Positions 25,447-33,833 of a DNA stretch of 64,000 nucleotides are shown piece after piece. This stretch comes from Fulvivirga marina. GTDB taxonomy: Bacteria > Bacteroidota > Bacteroidia > Cytophagales > Cyclobacteriaceae. Made by a program: the position numbers and the translations under genes. Numbering within the stretch: the first letter of the stretch is position 1; each line of letters begins with the position of its first letter. The DNA lies in assembly GCF_016775155.1 (NCBI RefSeq), contig NZ_JAEUGD010000043.1:62001-126000 (forward strand), given 5' to 3'. The notes beneath the pieces are model-generated. The model saw only the letters and a program-made list of their open reading frames with translations. It made no database searches and had not been told where the DNA came from.

Positions 25447-27747
25447 TTAATCCATGGATTTATTCTGAAAGAGTAAAAATCCTACATGAAGCAGGGCTCC
25501 AAATTGGGTTTGAGCATCATCATAATAGTTGACACTGAAACTGATAGGACCTATTGGACTGTGCAAAACCACCCCTGCACTCCCTACAAAGTAGATTTCT
25601 TCTATTACCTCATCATACTTTGGTTGTTGATCTTGCTGTTGTTTAATGGCTTCTAATGGTTTAAATGCATATCCTTCCAGCCTAATATCCAAGTTTGGTC
25701 TTACACTGATAACATTTCGTAAACCGGCAGATAGGTAGTTATGGGCTCTGAAGTTTTCAAGAAATAGTGTTCGGCTATCTTGTAGTGGGTTAAATGAGGG
25801 GGCGTTAATAATTGTGCTGTAGTAATTGCTAAAGAAAGGCTGGTTGGAGATTACTCCTTCAAAAAAGTATCCCGAACTGAATTTTCCATTTCGAAAATAC
25901 TGTTCCACAGTAGCTTTGGCCCGGAACCAGTCATGATCATCTGTTATCTCCTCTTCTATTGTGGATGTGCTACCCGGCTCATATTTTTCTTTGACATTAA
26001 AATAGTCTAAGCTGACGTTAAATGCTTTTCCTTCATTGGAGTACTGCTTTCTGTTCAGGCTGTTTCTACTAAAACTGACCCCAGCTCTTAACCCGCTTAC
26101 ATCCAGAACATCAAGAGTATCTGCAGATGTAAATATGGAAGAGTTGGAGAACCGGTCTGTATTGTTTATCAACGACGTATTGATAATGCCTTTGAACTGT
26201 GCACCAACTGGAAAACCTATATTAAAACTATATTTTCTATCCGTGCTTACCAAAACCGTAGAAGTATTCTCTTGCTTAAGAATGTCGTCAGCATCTATAA
26301 AGTCCCAGTTGTTGTAGGTAACTTCAGCTTCGAGGTAGAGCTGATTAAACACAGGTAGATCAAGCCTTGATTTTGCCTGGGCTGATTTGTAGAAACTTCC
26401 TGTATAGAAGTTAATGCTGTTTTTCAATAAATAGTTATTGAAGTAATAGTACTCCAGCCCTAAAAAGATCTGACTAACATTTCGGGTGGCTATATTGCCT
26501 CCTATTTCCACATTAAAGTTATTTCTGGGTCTGCCGAAAATCTCTAACTGATAAGATTTGCTTTCCTTATTAAAAGTAATGTCAGGGTAAATTGTTCTAA
26601 AGTACTTTTCTGATACCAGTCGGAAATAGCCAGTCTTGATATCTTCAATGTAAAGAGGTTCCCTTTTATTAAATTTGAATATGCGGCTTATATACTTTCT
26701 TTGTTTCGAGTTGAAGCCATGAAAATTAATGTTGGTAAACTTCAAGGGAACATTCTTTTCAAAAAATCGATTGCGTTCTTTAGCAAGCGAATCACATGAA
26801 CTGCTTCTTTGGATTCTGGCCTTAATTTTATCCATTTGCTTCATAGTGGCAGCATAACCGCTATCAATCAGGGCCTTGGCTTTACTAAAGTCAAAAGCCG
26901 TATAGCCTTTGAGGTCTGGCTCAATATAAACCCCCGATTCAGGAATTATTTCTGGGTCTGTTTTGTCCAGGAGCATGTAGAGAAGAGAGTTATTCAGTAG
27001 TTCTTCGTCCTTTTCGTATGGATAATTATTAAATATTTTTGATGATACGTTAACACCAATTACTATGTCTGGTTTAAACTCTTCTATGGCCACGTCAACA
27101 GGAAAATTATTGTAAATACCACCATCAAAAAGGTATTTTCCATCTATCCTTATGGGTCTATAGAAAAATGGAACGGAGAGTGTTGCCCTTAAAGCATGAC
27201 TTAGAGATCCGCTTTTAAGTACTACTTCATTTTGAGTAAATATATCTGCGGCTACAATGCGGGTAGGGATGAAGAGACTATCGAAATTATAATTGGCGTT
27301 AGCGGAGGGCTGTGCCATAATTTCTGCCAGAGCAAAGTTAAGGGAAAGGTCACTTGCTAAACTTGATGTAAAGGAGGCATTAAAGGTCGAGTCTAATGAA
27401 AGCTTCAGCGATAAGAAGGCAGCGTTTGGCTTTTCTTTATTGTAAAAATAGTCATACTTATTTTTCAGTTCTCCGCCGACCCACTGACCAAGCTCCTTAC
27501 TGATCATGATTTCTTCAAGTTCGTCGGAGGAGAGTCCTGCTGCATATGATCCGGCAACTATCCCACCCATAGAGGTACCTACCACATAGTCTATGGGTAT
27601 GTTATTTTCCTCCAGTGCTTTGATGACTCCAACATGAGCAATACCCTTTGCTCCACCACCGCTTAGCACCAGTGCCACCTTTTGTGCATGGCTAAAAATG
27701 CTAATACTCAATAGCCCGATACAAGAAAGTATTTTGACCAACCACAT
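25447..27747 (-). CDS. Patatin-like phospholipase fused to an Omp85-type barrel
   Basis: A 766-residue exported protein. After the signal peptide (cleavage near SHAQ) lies a patatin domain (about 23-310): oxyanion motif LSGGGAKG at 28-35, nucleophile Ser59 in GTSMGG and catalytic Asp208 in DGGIYNNFP. A POTRA-like region follows (about 335-410), then a C-terminal part (about 415-766) of alternating aromatic strands ending VGFLLFQNKSMD, typical of a surface-antigen/BamA-like barrel. This is the type Vd (PlpD-like) autotransporter layout. The enzyme would hydrolyse phospholipid acyl esters, at the cell surface or in the periplasm. A promoter region and the M23-gene terminator precede it. Confidence 0.88.
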   Translation of the reverse strand: MWLVKILSCIGLLSISIFSHAQKVALVLSGGGAKGIAHVGVIKALEENNIPIDYVVGTSMGGIVAGSYAAGLSSDELEEIMISKELGQWVGGELKNKYDYFYNKEKPNAAFLSLKLSLDSTFNASFTSSLASDLSLNFALAEIMAQPSANANYNFDSLFIPTRIVAADIFTQNEVVLKSGSLSHALRATLSVPFFYRPIRIDGKYLFDGGIYNNFPVDVAIEEFKPDIVIGVNVSSKIFNNYPYEKDEELLNNSLLYMLLDKTDPEIIPESGVYIEPDLKGYTAFDFSKAKALIDSGYAATMKQMDKIKARIQRSSSCDSLAKERNRFFEKNVPLKFTNINFHGFNSKQRKYISRIFKFNKREPLYIEDIKTGYFRLVSEKYFRTIYPDITFNKESKSYQLEIFGRPRNNFNVEIGGNIATRNVSQIFLGLEYYYFNNYLLKNSINFYTGSFYKSAQAKSRLDLPVFNQLYLEAEVTYNNWDFIDADDILKQENTSTVLVSTDRKYSFNIGFPVGAQFKGIINTSLINNTDRFSNSSIFTSADTLDVLDVSGLRAGVSFSRNSLNRKQYSNEGKAFNVSLDYFNVKEKYEPGSTSTIEEEITDDHDWFRAKATVEQYFRNGKFSSGYFFEGVISNQPFFSNYYSTIINAPSFNPLQDSRTLFLENFRAHNYLSAGLRNVISVRPNLDIRLEGYAFKPLEAIKQQQDQQPKYDEVIEEIYFVGSAGVVLHSPIGPISFSVNYYDDAQTQFGALLHVGFLLFQNKSMD

Positions 27748-27781
27748 ACAGGTTTATAGGTTTTTCACCCTAAATGTAAAC

Positions 27782-27810
27782 AAAAAAGCAAGGCTAATAT
27801 TGCCTTGCTT
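27782..27810 (-). terminator. Rho-independent terminator of the M23 peptidase gene
   Basis: Arms AAGCAAGGC (27786-27794) and GCCTTGCTT (27802-27810) are perfectly complementary with a seven-base loop. On the - strand the stem runs into TTTTTTG. It starts 24 bases after the M23 stop codon and precedes the patatin gene. Confidence 0.9.
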
Positions 27811-27833
27811 GTTAAATTTAAGAGAAGTGTCGT

Positions 27834-29126
27834 TTATTTCGTGCTTGCCAGAACCTGCTGTTTCTTTTGAAACTCTATCTGGTTAAGCTTGTTCATGAGC
27901 AGGTCTCTTTGTGCCGTATACTCCGTCATCTTTTCTTCCTTAACAGGCTCTGAAGGAGGAAGGTCTACTTTAAGCGCATCAATTTGAACTCCGTTTTTCC
28001 AGAATCGGTAGCATAGGTGGTTTCCTGTTGCTAGTCCGGTACTTCCAACATACCCGATGGTTTGATTTTGTCTTACCCTTGTTCCGGGTTTAATCCCTGA
28101 AGCAATTTTGGACATGTGCAGGTATTGTGTAGTATAGGTGCTGTTATGCTTGATCTTTACATAGTTGCCATTATACTTTTTATATTGAGCTGCTACCACT
28201 ATACCATCACCAACAGATCTTATGGGTGTTCCTTTTGGTGCTGCGAAGTCAGTGCCTCTGTGTGCCTTCCACCTCTTTTGCACGGGATGATATCTGTTTC
28301 CTGAGTACCTTGAGCTTATTCTAGTAAATTCTAAAGGATATTTTAAAAGTGCTTTTCTTAGGCTTTGGCCTTTTTCATCAAAGTAATCTATACCACTACC
28401 CTGGTCAAAGTGAAATGCATAGTAATCATTTCCAAAATGCTCAAAATAGATAGCTTTTATGTTACCGGTGCCAACTGATTTACCATCTACAAGCTTGTCT
28501 TCATAAATCACTTTGAATTTGTCATCCTTTTGCAACCTGAAGAAATCAAGTTGCCAGGCAAATACGTCAACAAAGTCATTTGTTAATTGATGTGATAAAC
28601 CCAGCTCACTCATGGTTATTGAGAGATTTGATTCAATAACACCGGATATACCTTTTTCAACAATCTGTACCTCTTTCTGCCTTTTTTCTACGGAGAGAGA
28701 ATCTCGTAGATTAAAGACAACATATTCAACAGGGTTGTGCTCATAAACTAGTGCTTTGGCTGTTTTTAGAGAATCCTGATCACATATGAGGGTGTACTTT
28801 TTGTTGGCTGCTATTTTTCGAACGTCGAAAACATCTCTGGAGATGTTGGCAAGCTTGAAAATAGCCTCTGATGAAATATTATGCGCAGATAAAATTTCGG
28901 AAATGTTTTGATTCCTTTTAATTTTATCCTCGATTACCAGCATCGAGTCAACCACAAGCCCGTAAAGCATTTTTGGCTCAGTGGGTTCTAATTCAACACT
29001 TGTTGAATCCGAAACATTTACAATTTGCTGCTTAACTGATTTTGAATCGTTAAGGATGGGGATCAGAAAGTAAAATCCAAGTGAAATGGCGGCTAAAATA
29101 ATTAGCCCTAAATACTTTTTTGACAT
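27834..29126 (-). CDS. M23-family peptidoglycan endopeptidase
   Basis: About 430 residues from ATG 29126 (MSKKYLG), which precedes a single membrane anchor (residues 5-22); the in-frame start 24 codons upstream adds a non-conserved stretch. A periplasmic region with OapA/LysM-like features (NISEILSAHNISSEAIFKLA) leads to an M23 (LytM) metallopeptidase domain: HRGTDFAAPKGTPI holds the HxxxD zinc ligands, and QYLHMSK holds the third His. GSTGLATGNHLCYRFW is the family C-terminal HxH-region variant. M23 enzymes cut peptidoglycan cross-bridges during growth or division. All the zinc ligands seem present, so the protein is likely active rather than an EnvC-type activator. Confidence 0.9.
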   Translation of the reverse strand: MSKKYLGLIILAAISLGFYFLIPILNDSKSVKQQIVNVSDSTSVELEPTEPKMLYGLVVDSMLVIEDKIKRNQNISEILSAHNISSEAIFKLANISRDVFDVRKIAANKKYTLICDQDSLKTAKALVYEHNPVEYVVFNLRDSLSVEKRQKEVQIVEKGISGVIESNLSITMSELGLSHQLTNDFVDVFAWQLDFFRLQKDDKFKVIYEDKLVDGKSVGTGNIKAIYFEHFGNDYYAFHFDQGSGIDYFDEKGQSLRKALLKYPLEFTRISSRYSGNRYHPVQKRWKAHRGTDFAAPKGTPIRSVGDGIVVAAQYKKYNGNYVKIKHNSTYTTQYLHMSKIASGIKPGTRVRQNQTIGYVGSTGLATGNHLCYRFWKNGVQIDALKVDLPPSEPVKEEKMTEYTAQRDLLMNKLNQIEFQKKQQVLASTK

Positions 29127-29262
29127 GTTGGTTTTAAGTTTAAAAAATTTCGCTAAATAGCCCGCAAATAAGCGAAAACAGCGGCTAATATTAATCAATA
29201 AGTAAGAAAAAAGCCAGATTTTCGTAATGTTTTAATTTGTTTCTTTCACCAAATCATCATAA

Positions 29263-30081
29263 ATGTCTGATAATCAATTGATTAAATATCAAAAAAAATC
29301 TATTAGTATCGTCGGAATGGGCTGGCTAGGCCTTCCTTTGGGTAAGTTTTTAGCTAATAGACCATATCTTGTTAAGGGATCGACCACCACTACTTCTAAA
29401 TTAAAAGATATCAGTGAGGCGGGGGTGAAGGGCTATCTCCTGACATTGCCCGGTCTTGAGCATAGTAAGGATTTTTTCGATTCAGATATTCTGGTTATCA
29501 GCATGCCTCCTTCAGTAAACCAGTATGACCAGGTCATTGATTCATTGTTGGGTGCGATTGTTACTCATCAGGTGCCATGGGTTATCTTTGTAAGCTCAAC
29601 TTCTGTTTATCCAAATATCGGAGGTAGTGTCTCCGAAGAGGATGCCGTTGATATTGCTTCACCACACTCAGGAGTGCAACTGTTGCAGATTGAGAATCTT
29701 TTTAGAGATAACCGTAAATTTGATACTACGATCATTCGTTTTGCCGGACTATATGGTCCGTCCAGGGAGCCAGGGCGGTTCATGGCTGGGAAAAAGGATG
29801 TTAGGGGGGCAGATATTCCTGTTAACCTTATTCATCAGGAAGATTGCATTGGCATTATCAGCCAGGTGATTGAAAAGGAAATAAAAGGACAGACTTTTAA
29901 TGCATGTGCTCCGGAGCATCCTAATCGAAAGGACTTCTATACCAAAGCTTGTAGGGGTTTAGGATTGGAGCCGCCTCAATTCAATAGCGAAACGGCTCCA
30001 TTTAAAATTATTGATTCCAGTAAGCTTATAAAGAAACTGCCATACGAGTTTATTCACAAGAACCCATTACTCGATCTTTAA
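29263..30081 (+). CDS. Extended SDR / YeeZ-like NAD(P)-binding protein
   Basis: A 272-residue Rossmann protein. ISIVGMGWLGLPLG near residues 14-27 is the dinucleotide-binding loop; VSSTSVYP near 110-117 marks the SDR serine region and IIRFAGLYGPSREPGRF is typical of atypical extended SDRs such as YeeZ. The usual Tyr-x-x-x-Lys of classical SDRs is not in place, as in that subgroup. Substrate is unknown. Its stop codon overlaps the stop of the convergent dsbD gene in the sequence TTAA (30078-30081). Confidence 0.8.
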   Translation: MSDNQLIKYQKKSISIVGMGWLGLPLGKFLANRPYLVKGSTTTTSKLKDISEAGVKGYLLTLPGLEHSKDFFDSDILVISMPPSVNQYDQVIDSLLGAIVTHQVPWVIFVSSTSVYPNIGGSVSEEDAVDIASPHSGVQLLQIENLFRDNRKFDTTIIRFAGLYGPSREPGRFMAGKKDVRGADIPVNLIHQEDCIGIISQVIEKEIKGQTFNACAPEHPNRKDFYTKACRGLGLEPPQFNSETAPFKIIDSSKLIKKLPYEFIHKNPLLDL

Positions 30082-32180
30082 TTATATAGCTGATCAAACT
30101 TTTTGGTGCCTTTATTAAGAAACTCAACAAAGTTTGGAATGCTTCTATCATAAGTGGCAGGTTCCACCAATACTTTTTCATCTAAACCAACCAATACATA
30201 GAACGGCTGGGCATTATTGTTGAGATTATTGATTTGCAGATCTGCATTTTGCTTACCAATAGTCTTTTTAACCTTGCCGTCATATTCTGAAGTATACCAT
30301 TCCGACTCTGGGAGTTCTGTTTTGTCATCTACATAAAGGGCAACAATAACATAATCTTCCTTGAGCTTTCTGAGTACTTCAGGGTCTGACCATACCACTG
30401 CTTCCATTTCACGGCAGTTTGTGCAACCATGCCCAGTGAAATCGATAAAAAGTGGTTTGTTTTGCTTACGGGCACAAGCTAATGCCTGATCGTAATCAAA
30501 GTAGCCATTCAGGCCGTGTGGTAGGTGTAAGAAGTCACCGAATTTTGGTTCACCACATTCTGCAAATTCAACGCTGTCCGTTTCGCGAGATAAACCTATG
30601 AGGTCAAAGTCATGGGTGTACATAGGAGGCAAGTAGCCTGCAAGAGCTTTTAGCGGAGCACCCCACATGCCTGGAATAAGGTACAGTACAAAAGTAAAGG
30701 TGGCAATGGACATTATTAACCTGGGTACGCTGATCACCTCAAGTTTATTGTCATGTGGTAAGCGTATTTTCCCAAGCAAATAGAATCCCATAAGTGTAAA
30801 TATCACTATCCAAATGGCAATATTAACTTCTCTGTCCAGTAGGCCCCAATGAAAAGCCTGATCTGCAATGCTTAGAAACTTAAATGCCAGGGCGAGTTCA
30901 ATGAAGCCAAGCACTACTTTAACAGAATTTAGCCAACCACCAGACTTTGGAAGGTTGCTAAGCCATTTAGGGAAGATTGCAAATAATGTGAACGGAATAG
31001 CAAATGCAAGTGAAAATGCAAACATGCCGAGTATAGGCTTTAAAATCTGGCCTCCAGCTGAGCCTACCAAAATGCTGCCTACAATGGGACCTGTGCATGA
31101 GAATGAAACTAAAACCAGCGTAAAGGCCATAAAAAACACGCCTATTAACCCACCCTTATCTGCTTTTCTGTCCATGCTGTTAACAAATGAACTGGGAAGG
31201 GTTATGTCAAACAGCCCAAAAAATGATAGAGCGAAAACCAGGAAAACCGTGAAAAAGATAATATTTGGAAGCCACTCTGTAGAAAGGTGATTAGCTGTTT
31301 CGGGGCCCATTAGAGGTGCCAGGGCCGATCCTATAAGTGTGTAAATTATAATAATAGAAAGGCCATAGATAAATGCTTTACCCGGACCTTTTCCACCACC
31401 TGTAAAATAGCTTACAGTCATGGGTATCATGGGGAATACGCAAGGTGTGAGTAGTGCCGCCAGTCCTGCAACAAATGCAAATATCATAAACCAGATGAGT
31501 GATTTATCTTTATCATCCTTCATCACTAAAGAATCATCCAGTATAGGGCCTGTATTAGTAGTAGCAGAGTAATCTGTTTTCTCAGGCTTTTCAGTTTTTG
31601 TGCTTGATGTTGTATCTGTCTGGTCCTTTTTTACTTCATTATTTTTTTGTTGAGATTCCTCTTTGGGTTGTTGAGTATCCTTACTGTCCGAAACAGTTGA
31701 ATTCGAGCCTTTAACAGTGAAGTCCTCAAAAGTAAAATCATGGTCAAAAGGTATGCACTTTCCATCTACATCAGAGCATACTTGAAACTCATAGTTTCCC
31801 GAGATTCTAAGGTCTGTGTTGAGTATCTTGATCGTTTGTCGGAATTCCCCCGTCTTCTTAAATATTCTAACTGTACACTCAAAAATGTCATCATATTTTT
31901 CGGTGGGGTTAATGGCCTGAATACCACCTACGAGTTCATAACTGCTGTTGGGTTCAAAGGTAAATGTAGTAACCATTGGCCCACATTCGGGATCAAAATC
32001 TGATGAATACAAGTACCAGTCTTTAATAACCTTAGCTTTAAAGATTAGGTCTATGTTGTCTCCGACCTTAACTTCCTTACTACTAACTGAAGTAGTCCAG
32101 GAAGAAGGTTCAATAACTTGAGAAAAAGCTTGAGAGAAAAAAAATAAGCTTGTAATAAGTAGAAAAAATAACTTCTTCAT
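30078..32180 (-). CDS. dsbD: Thiol:disulfide interchange protein DsbD
   Basis: About 700 residues from ATG 32180, which starts a signal peptide (MKKLFFLLITSLFFFSQ). An N-terminal DsbD-alpha-like immunoglobulin fold (about 22-150) is followed by a Lys/Thr/Ser/Gln-rich linker (about 155-210), a multi-span membrane domain (about 225-490) with the redox cysteines in TPCVFPMIP and SFSCTGPIVG, and a C-terminal thioredoxin-like domain with CTNC near residues 586-589. It passes electrons from cytoplasmic thioredoxin to the periplasm. The full three-domain form is intact. It is convergent with the SDR gene and shares its stop palindrome. Confidence 0.92.
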   Translation of the reverse strand: MKKLFFLLITSLFFFSQAFSQVIEPSSWTTSVSSKEVKVGDNIDLIFKAKVIKDWYLYSSDFDPECGPMVTTFTFEPNSSYELVGGIQAINPTEKYDDIFECTVRIFKKTGEFRQTIKILNTDLRISGNYEFQVCSDVDGKCIPFDHDFTFEDFTVKGSNSTVSDSKDTQQPKEESQQKNNEVKKDQTDTTSSTKTEKPEKTDYSATTNTGPILDDSLVMKDDKDKSLIWFMIFAFVAGLAALLTPCVFPMIPMTVSYFTGGGKGPGKAFIYGLSIIIIYTLIGSALAPLMGPETANHLSTEWLPNIIFFTVFLVFALSFFGLFDITLPSSFVNSMDRKADKGGLIGVFFMAFTLVLVSFSCTGPIVGSILVGSAGGQILKPILGMFAFSLAFAIPFTLFAIFPKWLSNLPKSGGWLNSVKVVLGFIELALAFKFLSIADQAFHWGLLDREVNIAIWIVIFTLMGFYLLGKIRLPHDNKLEVISVPRLIMSIATFTFVLYLIPGMWGAPLKALAGYLPPMYTHDFDLIGLSRETDSVEFAECGEPKFGDFLHLPHGLNGYFDYDQALACARKQNKPLFIDFTGHGCTNCREMEAVVWSDPEVLRKLKEDYVIVALYVDDKTELPESEWYTSEYDGKVKKTIGKQNADLQINNLNNNAQPFYVLVGLDEKVLVEPATYDRSIPNFVEFLNKGTKKFDQLYN

Positions 32181-32343
32181 GTTAACACGTTTGGCAATTA
32201 AATATGCAAAAAGACTCAAATTTTAATTACGCTTATAAAAAGCTTTAAGTTCTTAAAATGTTTCTGATATCCAACACGCGTAATAAGTATGAAAGGATGG
32301 TTGGCAGGGAATAATTATTTGTAATCTAATTGGGTAAATAGCT

Positions 32344-32385
32344 AAAAGGCCTCCGGTTTTTGTGAAAATTTCCTGAAGGCCTTTT
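32344..32385 (-). terminator. Rho-independent terminator of the M20 peptidase gene
   Basis: Arms AAAAGGCCT (32344-32352) and AGGCCTTTT (32377-32385) are perfectly complementary, and the inner bases extend the stem with wobbles. It lies seven bases past the stop codon at 32392. Confidence 0.8.
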
Positions 32386-32391
32386 GGGGTT

Positions 32392-33759
32392 TTACTTGTT
32401 CATTTCAGCAAAGTGCTTGTAAAACAAGGTGATAGTTTCTATTCCTTTCATATAGTTAAATAAGCCGTAATGCTCATTTGGTGAATGTATCGCATCGGAA
32501 TCAAGGCCAAAGCCCATGAGTACCGTGTTTAACTTAAGCTCATCTTTAAATAAAGAAACTATTGGAATACTTCCTCCATCTCTTGTTGGTATGGGGGCTT
32601 TACCAAAAGCCTCTTCATATGCTGCGCTGGCTGCGGCATATGCTACTGAATCCGTTGGTGTAACTGCAGGTTCTCCTCCATGGTGAGGCGTAACTTTTAC
32701 TTTTACGGATTTTGGAGCTATTGATGTGAAGTGCTTGGTAAATAACTCTGTTATCTCGTGAGATTTTTGACCAGGTACAAGTCTCATAGATATTTTAGCG
32801 TAAGCTTTTGAAGGCAATACGGTTTTAGCCCCTTCTCCAGTATATCCTCCCCAGATCCCATTCACATCCAGTGTGGGCCTGATACCTGCTCTTTCCAGGG
32901 TGGTATAACCTTTTTCTCCACTTGTCTCTTCTATGTCTAAATCCTTTTTGTACTCCTCAAGGTCAAAAGGAGCTTTATTTAAAGCTTCACGCTCTTCTTT
33001 AGTAAGTTCTTCCACTTTATCGTAAAACCCCGGAATGGTAATGTGGTTGTTTTCATCTTTTAAAGAAGCTATCATCTCGCAAAGCACATTGATAGGGTTA
33101 GCCACTGCACCTCCATAGACTCCTGAATGCAAATCTCTGTTAGGACCAGTCACCTCGACTTGCAGATAGCTCAACCCGCGAAGACCCACAGTCAGAGAGG
33201 GCGTGTTATTATCAATCATGGAAGTGTCAGAGATCAAAATGATATCAGCTGCCAGTTTTTCTTTATTTTCTTTTACAAAGATGCCCAGGTTGTCAGAGCC
33301 TACTTCCTCCTCACCTTCAACCATGAACTTCACATTGCAGGTAAGTGAGTTTGTTGCCATCATAGACTCAAATGCCTTAACATGCATGTACATTTGACCT
33401 TTGTCATCACACGCGCCGCGCGCATATATCTTATCATTTTTAATGACGGGCTCAAAAGGAGGTGAATCCCATAGCTCATAAGGGTCGGCAGGTTGGACGT
33501 CGTAATGCCCATAAACCAATACAGTCGGTAGGTTTTTATCTATAATTTTCTCTCCATATACAATTGGGAATCCTGCAGTTTCGCAAATTTCAGCTTTGTC
33601 GACACCGGCTTGCTCAAGGCTGGATTTGATGAACTCCGCTGTCTTCAATACATCATTTTTAAACTTGCTGTCAGCACTCACCGAAGGGATTCTTAGCAGG
33701 TCCAAAAGTTCGTCAAGAAATTTTTGCTTGTTTTGTTCTATGTAGTTGTGGGTATTCAT
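32392..33759 (-). CDS. M20-family dipeptidase / metallopeptidase
   Basis: About 455 residues from ATG 33759 (MNTHNYIEQNK). It is a dinuclear-zinc exopeptidase of the M20 (DapE/ArgE/carnosinase-like) family: His85 in YGHYDVQP, Asp118 in GACDDKGQ, the catalytic Glu in VEGEEEVGS near 150, an Asp in ISDTSM and the last His in SDAIHSPNEHYG. The dimerisation (lid) domain spans about residues 195-360. No signal peptide is seen, so it is cytoplasmic and probably hydrolyses dipeptides. A good Bacteroidota-type promoter lies directly upstream and a terminator directly downstream, so it is monocistronic. Confidence 0.9.
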   Translation of the reverse strand: MNTHNYIEQNKQKFLDELLDLLRIPSVSADSKFKNDVLKTAEFIKSSLEQAGVDKAEICETAGFPIVYGEKIIDKNLPTVLVYGHYDVQPADPYELWDSPPFEPVIKNDKIYARGACDDKGQMYMHVKAFESMMATNSLTCNVKFMVEGEEEVGSDNLGIFVKENKEKLAADIILISDTSMIDNNTPSLTVGLRGLSYLQVEVTGPNRDLHSGVYGGAVANPINVLCEMIASLKDENNHITIPGFYDKVEELTKEEREALNKAPFDLEEYKKDLDIEETSGEKGYTTLERAGIRPTLDVNGIWGGYTGEGAKTVLPSKAYAKISMRLVPGQKSHEITELFTKHFTSIAPKSVKVKVTPHHGGEPAVTPTDSVAYAAASAAYEEAFGKAPIPTRDGGSIPIVSLFKDELKLNTVLMGFGLDSDAIHSPNEHYGLFNYMKGIETITLFYKHFAEMNK

Positions 33760-33783
33760 TTTTGATAGGGTTTTTAAAGGGCA

Positions 33784-33814
33784 CAAAGTTAGCCCGTTAA
33801 TGTCAAACCGCCAA
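33784..33814 (-). promoter_or_regulatory. Bacteroidota-type promoter of the M20 peptidase gene
   Basis: On the - strand TTG (33812-33814) is followed after 20 bases by TAACTTTG (33784-33791), an exact TAnnTTTG -7 box, 25 bases before the ATG. Spacing fits the Bacteroidota primary sigma factor. Confidence 0.5.
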
Positions 33815-33833
33815 TTTATAACCTTTGTTGTTC

